A DNA stretch of 64,000 bases from Bidens hawaiensis (Eukaryota > Streptophyta > Magnoliopsida > Asterales > Asteraceae). The stretch lies in NCBI GenBank assembly GCA_021521415.1, contig JAIQDT010000001.1:6882001-6946000 (forward strand), written 5' to 3'. A program made the position numbers and the translations under genes. Shown piece after piece: positions 57,151 to 64,000 of the stretch; the first letter of the stretch is position 1; each line of letters begins with the position of its first letter. The notes under the pieces were generated by a model. It was not told the DNA's origin, ran no database searches, and saw nothing but the letters and a program-made list of their open reading frames with translations.

Positions 57151-57420
57151 TGCTTTACTTTCTGCCTCATACATTTTCTTTTCATCATCCTCCATCTTAC
57201 TGTACTTCTTAATCTATTCACGACCTTCAAACATGGATGTTGGTGGAATGTACCCATCTTGAATGCAGACCCACATTTTTGCGTCTTGATACCTCACATA
57301 CTGTTCAAATCTATCTTTCCATGCAACGAAATCAGTACCTTTAAGCAGTTTTGGAGCTTTAGTTGATGAACCAACTTCAAACTCCATCTTTACCAGTTCA
57401 GTGATGTTTATCGAAGTCAT
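57151..57420 (-). pseudogene. Sirevirus-like gag, N-terminal part
   Basis: Starts MTSINITELVKMEFEVG and contains APKLLKGTDFVAWKDRFEQYV, the expected copia gag start. TAG at 57214-57216 interrupts it, but the frame continues to the chromovirus target site at 57146-57150 and resumes at 38247. Confidence 0.85.
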
Positions 57421-57868
57421 ACTTGAACGAAACGAGACTTAGAACTTAAAAGCAAGATACTGTGTGAAGTAAGCAGCGAAGTTAACACAACTTCGCTTGC
57501 AACTTCGCATATTATAAACTTCGCTAGGCTGATAACTTCGCAGATTATAAACTTCGCTACTTAACAACTTCACTTGCTACACAACTTCGCTGGCTATATA
57601 ACTTCGCTAGTCACACAACTTCGCTAAAACCCTAGTTTGGGTGACGGCAACTTCGCCAGAAGAGCATAGGAGTTTTGCAGGTTAGGTAGGTCAATTTCGA
57701 AGGTTGCGAGGGTGATTAGAAGGTGTAATTGATGTGTAATGAGGAGCGACTGACAAAAAGAGGTATTTCAACGTAAAATAGTTCCGCGAATTATCTAACG
57801 GAACAATCTTAACACCCGTGTGATAATCCTAAAGCACACAATCACGAGCAAATCGCTCTGATACCAAT
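57421..57868. other. Sirevirus-like leader with AACTTCGC array
   Basis: Between primer site and gag. From 57478 to 57660 there are about nine AACTTCGC words plus one GCGAAGTT, irregularly spaced at 12-30 bp. The primer site is at 57855-57866. Confidence 0.85.
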
Positions 57869-58248
57869 TGTAGGTTCCTAGCCGGATCTACACAGGAGTA
57901 TCTCGTAACACGAGGATGCGGAATCCCCACGTATACAATACGAGTGTTGAGACGATTGACACGTTGAATCTAAACAAACACACGAGTATATATGATAATA
58001 CTTGTTATATTGCACTGCGTAATGAACAAAGAAACAAACACGTGACTCAGAGAATCACCCAAACCAGCCATTCAAAGTTATTATAAAGAGCCGAAGTTAG
58101 AGTTTATATAACTCGACAACTTCGCCTAACATACTAGGCGAAGTTGTCCTAACTTCGCTCTCAATCCAAGTTCGCTAAAACACAAGGCGAACATACAAGA
58201 ACAAGTTCAACACAAAATGAACAAATTAAACGATTACAGACACAAATA
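57869..58248 (-). repeat. Right (5') LTR of Sirevirus-like element, truncated
   Basis: Matches 25825-26203 closely, including the 14-bp inverted repeat (58115-58148). Homology stops at 58248, so the outermost ~38 bp with the LTR terminus and the target duplication are missing. Confidence 0.85.
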
Positions 58249-60339
58249 TCAAGAAAATGATGGCAAGAGAATACACATAGATGTAAATGTTGGCCGGGAC
58301 ACGTGTAAAGAAGAAAGATACGTGGTATGTTAAACGAATAAGTATAAAATAGAATGTGGTTGATACAACCTTTGAAGCAATGGAAACAACCTTTGAAGCA
58401 TTATATACAACTTTCAAAGCAAGATTTTTGTAAATTAATATATATATATATATATTAATTTAATTATATTTTGTATATAGTTTTAACTATAATATGTCAC
58501 ACTGAATAAAATTTTCTGTCGTTTGTGGATGAAAACATAGTGATCAAAAGAGGTTGGGGATAAGTTGTTTGGATAAGATTTTTGCTAGACTTGTTTCTCG
58601 TTTGCCCTTATGGGCCCATTTACGATGGATATTTTCTCCAAAATACATCGCTAATTAGATATAAAGTTAACAATAAAGAACCTTCGATTATTACAGTGGG
58701 GTATCCTAGACCATAATCTCATGGGTAACGTTCAAATAATTTTCGTTTACCATAGTTCTTACAATGTAACCGAATATTATTTTTACCGTTATTCATACAA
58801 TAACCAGGATTTTTTAAAAGATATTTCATACAATAGTTTTTTTTAACTTGAATTTGGACCGATATTTTTATTTTCTTGTAATTTTCGTTTAAAAAAATTG
58901 CTAATAAGGTTTTGCTGTTTCATCTTTCAAGTTCCTAATTTTTGAAAGAACAAAAATTAAACCACAAATCCTTAATCAAATTTCAATTTACACATAAACC
59001 ATAAATCCTAATCAATTACAATTTTCAATTTATATTATTCGAATATCCAACGAATCATAATCAATCATTCAATTGCTACCAATGGGGTGATGCTCCCTTG
59101 CCAACGACAAAGCCTTTAAAACACCTAGGTTTGGAGGGATGTGTCTTCGGTTCAAATCCTATATACAACAAAAACTAAAAGAAGTTAACTATTAAAAACA
59201 AATAATTTAACTGGACATAAACAATTCCAAATTAAAAATCTATATAAACAAATAAACAATTACAATTTTAAGTAGAAGTAGAAGAATACCTGAATTGAAC
59301 AAGTAGAATTCGAACTGTGGACGAGGAGTGAGGAACTGAAGGAGCACCGACCATTGGCACTTGGCTGCAGTATGCAGGGGTCGGGGCAATGTGGGTGTAA
59401 GCCACGGCTGAATGAAACTTTATTTTGTTCAATGATGATGTTCGGCCTAAACCAAACATTTACGCATAAGGGTAACACAAACAAATGGTTTTATTTAGTT
59501 TGAGCTTAAATTTTCTTGTCAGTTTCGGCTTTGGATTTGGTTGGGCTTTAGACAAAAAGGGGTAACATTATATTTTTCAGGGGTAGCGAAATACGAAAAC
59601 CGACCAAAACATATAAAATATTGTACTAATGCCGAAAATTTGAGGGCTACCCCAAGTTATATACTAGGTCCGCCCATGCTTCGATAAATAGCAAACCAAC
59701 ATCAACTATTTCAAAACCTTACACAATAACACAAAAATTGGTCAGTTGTTTTATTTTCATGCTTATACCTACAATTGGTTTCCTATCCTGGGCCAAACCA
59801 CCATACTTTTACATATGCTATAACCTCTATGTTAGTTTATTGAAACAGTGGTGGTGTATTGGAATTGGTAGTCCCGGAATTAAAATCCACCTAAGTTTGC
59901 CAATAAATCAATGTCTTTGTATTTGTTGTCGCTAATTATAAGGGAGTAGATCATCTCTGTCTTTAGAAAATGTGCATGTCATTGTCATGGGTGTCTTTCT
60001 TTCTCTAAAATGATCTTTCATTACCAACCTTTTCATGTGAAACAAAGCTCGAAAATACACATGGTAATGAGTAGATCTCCCGGTATACATTGTACCACTA
60101 GGAAACAAACATAGTAGTGAGTGGGTCATGCCTTCTAGGTTATATTGAGTTGGTACTATAATAACAATGGTTGTGTCTGTCGACTATAGGTCTAGGTAGA
60201 TATGTAGCAATCTCATGTGTGTATGTTACGTATTAACGCGTATATGTTGATCAGTTCTTCATGTAAGTATTAGTAAACATGATAAATATTAACCGACATG
60301 TTTGAAAAAAAAATATAGTAGTCGACATGTTTGTCATCT
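58249..60339. other. No gene recognised
   Basis: AT-rich flank with a (TA)n tract near 58440-58456 and a triplicated ACAACCTTTGAAGCA-like word at 58365-58420. A perfect B-box-like GGTTCAAATCC lies near 59150, but no clear A box precedes it. Near 59675 the sequence AGGTCCGCCCATG resembles a hAT-type terminus without a visible partner. Confidence 0.45.
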
Positions 60340-60650
60340 TGATCGAGTTCCCCTTTAGGATGTATAGTTAAGGATGGTGTTAGGGTTTTTGAGAGGAACC
60401 CGGTTTAGGAGAGAGGAGGTACAAAGATTGTTAAGTGTGTGTGATTAGGTTATGATGTTAATATTTATCTCTTTATATACACCCAAGGGGAAACCCATTA
60501 TTATTTAATTAAAGGTAATACGGCTCATCAACAATTACCAAACTAATATATATAATAAGGTATAGTTAATATTTTGATCTAATATAATATAAATGATAAT
60601 GATGGCCATATTAATAAATATATAATATATATTTATTCTTACTTCTCCCA
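60340..60650 (-). repeat. Probable 3' LTR of decayed copia
   Basis: On the minus strand CGGCCAAGTGGGAGAAG (about 60644-60662) is a typical copia polypurine tract; the AT-rich sequence to its left should be the LTR. The outer limit is a guess because no partner LTR is in the window. Confidence 0.5.
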
Positions 60651-63600
60651 CTTGGCCGAGTAATCATTTATTATGAGAATTAGATAAGCCTGATAAGGAG
60701 TTAACACTCATTTTAACTTTAAACTTAAACTGGAGCAGAGAAATATAGTAATTGAATTGAACATCAGCTCAAGACCCCCATTAATCATACACCAGTCCTT
60801 ATTTAAAACCTAAGTAGTTATGATCAAAATTTTCAAGTAAGCCATTCAGAACGTTTGATTTGTATGTTAATTCGTCTATATGTCATTATGCATGCTAAAC
60901 ATATTAAGAGACGTACAAAATCAAAACTGATGAGGAAATTTAATAGTTAATCATTCATAGTATCATCTGCAGTTGCGCATAATCATCAATAACCTATCAT
61001 TATTATAAGCGCTTTCATAATATTTATAGGTGAGACTTTTAGTTATTGGATCCTTAAGCATATAATGAATGTATTCGATACGAAAATTTAGATTTATCAA
61101 TTCGTTCATAAATGAATATTTAATTTCATATCGAAAATTTAATGCAGCACTTCTCGAACTGTTACTGTTTGAGAAAACATGGTAGCTAACTTTATCACAG
61201 TAAATCGTCAATATATAATTTATATGGAGTTAATTATCTTATGAGTCCACTGATAAATTTTCAACAACATTTATTTCTTATTGTGTTGTGATTAATCAAC
61301 ACATTATGTCATTATAACTTAGATTGTTGTATCAGTTCATTATGACTCCTTCATGAGAATGATTTATCTGCTAACATAAGAATATATCCCGAAAATTACA
61401 TTTTCTTATATCTGAATATGACAAAGTTTAAAGTAATCTAACAATTTGAATCCTCACTTCTTCTTTAAATTATAGTCTTTCATTTCCTTTAAAGATATCT
61501 TAGTACTCTTTTAGATGCTTCACATTGATCTAGAGATATCTAGTGTATTGTAATTTTGAGTAATATCTAAACGAGTATAGACTGGAACTTATATAAGGCT
61601 TCTACTTAATGAAGCATAAGGAAATAATCTATGTGTTCCTATTATCCTCTAAAATAGAGCAGTATTGTTTGTTACATGTGTAAGGAATATCTCTGAGATC
61701 TATAATATCAAAGTGTGTGAACAATGTTTTTACTTATGTAACCTATAATTGTTAGAAGAATGTCATCAATATAAGGACAAGTTTGTTTTTAGTTGCTCCA
61801 ACTCACTTTAAGGTAGGTACATTAATCCACTTGGTTTTTTATGAAATAATTGTACAAAGATTTCATCACATTTTGATGTTTGCATTAACCCATATATGGA
61901 TTTTATTTACGTATAGACTAAATGTTCTTTGACCTTCAGTTTATAACTTTTAGGTTGTTTTATGAACATATAAACATGTAAGCCGATTGTTAGGGAAAGT
62001 TGTTTTAATGTTTATCTAATGTAGCTCTTAACTATTATACACTACTAGAAAAATATTGATAATTGAAGAAATCTTTTGTAATATAGGTAAGAAGATTCTA
62101 TGATAATTGGTTTCTCCTTGAATATAACCTTTAAAATTCAATCGTGCCTCTTAATGTCTTAAGTGTTTTTTTATTATTGGGATTTAGTGTAGTTATAAAC
62201 ACTCTTAGGTGATTCAACCAAATCTCAAATGTTATTCTAAATTATGGAGTCAATTTTGCTAATAATAGCTTTATTCCATTCAGAAGATTGATTGATTTAA
62301 TGGTTTGATTAGAAGGGGTAGGATCATTAAACTTTCCGACATCCATTTCAATTTCAGTTAGGAATGTTACATAATCATCAATGTCAGTAGGTTTTATAAC
62401 CTAGATGACCTCCTAAGTTGATTATTGGGTAATTTTAAAAGTCTCAGTTTTATGGATTAGCTCTTAGTTAGGTTGCTATCATTTTCAGGATTCTAAGTGT
62501 GTAAGAGTTGGTGCAGTATGGTGTACAAGAGGTGTAACTGGAGTTAAATTTGGAGTAAAATTTAATGACTCTCTTCCCCCTGTCTCTTGTACTTTTAACA
62601 CGTCATTATAAGGACTTATATTGCTCCCACTGACTATAGAAACCTTTAGGAAATTAGCATGCTTAGGGTTAATATTTAAAGATCAATAGATTCTAACGGA
62701 GAAACAAGTTAAAATATAAGTTGTTGTTGTTTCTCTTGGTGAGTATTAGTTTGGTAAGAAATATGAATTTGCCCACGTTTAAGCAACAATGAAACTTTTG
62801 TAAGAGTAGTAGTAAATACTAAAGAGATATGTTTTGATGGAATAGTGTTGTGATGGAGCAATGTCTTGTACAAGAGGTGTAATTAAGATAATATCAAGTT
62901 TTCACTCCCCCACCTCTTGCAAATCTTGTAAGTTATGATTGAGACACTTGAGGCTCACACTGATCTTTAATATCTCTAGGAAAATACAAGAAAAGTTTCA
63001 ATGATGTACATAACGTGGGAATACACCATATATATGTTAGACTTGATTTGATTCCATTAACTTTCAGATGTTATAAGAGAGATAGGAACATAAGTAGAAG
63101 AAATCATATTAAGTATATATATGAATGGATTTCTTTAAGACCATGGACTATGGAAGACATATTAGATATAAGTAAATAGCCTTTTAAATGATAAAAGAAT
63201 TATGTCTGAATGTTCCATTTGAATAAGTTTCACGAATTTAAGTGATATAAAACTTCTGGTGGACCCATACTTATTTCTTAAGCCAAGCAAAGTTTAGGGC
63301 ATCTAACACATGATTTAAAATCACTAAGAATGAGATATATGAAAAGTCACCCTCATCAACCATGTCATGATTTCTCATGAAATTTGGTTTTAATGGATGA
63401 ATTTTATAGGTCTCGTTTGTCTTTTGTTAAATTTTTATTTGCATGAAAACAAAAGTTGTGAAAGTATATTGTATCATCCAGTTCTATTTTATAAATGTTT
63501 CAATCCAACTATTGATAACAAATAATATGATAGTTTGAGGTAAAAGTGACCTTATGTTGCCTATGCAAACCTCATAACTGTCATAATGCAGCTTAAATAT

Positions 63601-64000
63601 TAATACTAAATTCTGATTAATCTGCAGAATATTTAAGGTATCATAAAGTGTAATTAAAAGACAGTTTATCATGGTTCTAACAACCTTAACAAGTAAATTT
63701 TCACTGACACTCGTGTTAGTTATTTGTTGATTTCGGGTAAACATATAGAACTAGACTCAACCAATCATATGTTGATAGGAATATTAGGATTAGCAGACTT
63801 AAATATCATTTATAGAACTATCAGTTTTAGCCAGTTGTTCTTTTGAATTATGGATAATTTTGTAATGCTTATGCCTAATCTAATGACATATATTTTCAAT
63901 GAGACTTCTCTTTAGAGAACTTAAAGAAGGAAGTAATACTTTTATTTTGTCTATGAACCCTAGAATTATCCTCTTTTAAGTTTTAGTGGTGTGAGTCGAA
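60651..64000 (-). pseudogene. Heavily decayed Ty1/copia pol, runs off window
   Basis: Pieces in mixed frames on the minus strand. RNase H end at 61211-60963 (IYCDKVSYHVFS, DPITKSLTYK). RT box YIDDILL near 61757-61777. A degenerate IYGLMQTS block near 61890. An EARLNFKGYIQ block, matching the KARLVAKG region, near 62120-62150. Upstream of 62300 I cannot place domains. Stops are dense throughout; an old copy. Confidence 0.75.

Larger units (their letters stand above)
25825..58248 (-). mobile_element. Decayed Sirevirus-like Ty1/copia element (outer nest)
   Basis: Matching LTRs at 25825-26241 and 57869-58248 enclose gag, pol and a third ORF, all on the minus strand. The primer site TGGTATCAGAGC is perfect at 57855-57866. 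Subtracting two inserted elements leaves about 10.9 kb. The extra ORF between pol and the 3' LTR, the gag with coiled coil and the pol organisation suggest the Sirevirus (SIRE/Maximus) group; this is inference. The outer end of the right LTR is missing and no target duplication is found. Multiple stops, frameshifts and two domain-size deletions make it non-functional. Confidence 0.85.

Noticed and set aside
59140..59160. SINE head at GGTTCAAATCC
   Set aside because: The B box is perfect but no A box at the right distance and no tail could be found.
1..64000. Telomeric or centromeric satellite array
   Set aside because: CCCTAA-like words occur only singly in LTRs, and no long tandem monomer array is present.

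Overview
The window is plant nuclear DNA that is almost entirely transposable elements. It is AT-rich and full of LTR retrotransposons primed by initiator tRNA-Met, with Stowaway and hAT-type MITEs and an intron-containing RBR ubiquitin-ligase gene. The style of the retroelement proteins suggests a eudicot, plausibly Asteraceae, but this is inference. Only one host-type gene is convincing: a two-exon RING-IBR-RING E3 ligase at 15807-16983 on the minus strand.

Left block, 330-14191. A Ty3/gypsy element (613-13526, minus, perfect 5-bp target duplication caaac) is inserted in an older LTR of its own family (about 330-612 continuing at 13527-14191). The gypsy copy has lost its protease end, RT, RNase H and integrase, and its left LTR is shortened. 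Inside its protease sits a second LTR element (2035-8125) with a tRNA-Asp primer site and one non-pol ORF. Its right LTR carries a Stowaway MITE and a fold-back element. In both LTR copies that extend far enough there is a tRNA-like A-box/B-box module about 800 bp from the LTR terminus.

Middle, 14192-25824. This holds a candidate MITE, the RBR gene, two diverged copies of an unclassified 0.9-kb repeat, a truncated gypsy LTR start, a GC-rich GGGTATCGGG-type repeat, and a small LTR-flanked element (22481-24253). The last contains a hAT-type MITE with an 8-bp target duplication and is capped by a candidate mini-Helitron.

Right block, 25825-58248, is a multi-level nest read on the minus strand. 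The outer element is a decayed Sirevirus-like Ty1/copia element (about 10.9 kb without insertions) with a large extra ORF downstream of pol. It was hit in that ORF by a 2.6-kb non-autonomous element with apparently identical LTRs (27481-30100), and in gag by a Tekay/Del-like chromovirus (38248-57145). The leader of the chromovirus was in turn hit by a very young Ty1/copia element (46030-54494) with an uninterrupted 1346-residue polyprotein, the only element here that looks coding-competent. Insertion order follows from the nesting: Sirevirus-like element, then chromovirus, then young copia. The 2.6-kb element is also recent.

The right end, 58249-64000, has no recognisable host gene. From about 60340 it is a heavily decayed Ty1/copia element on the minus strand that continues past the window.

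All LTR, TSD and motif calls were made by eye from the sequence. No alignment or database search was run.
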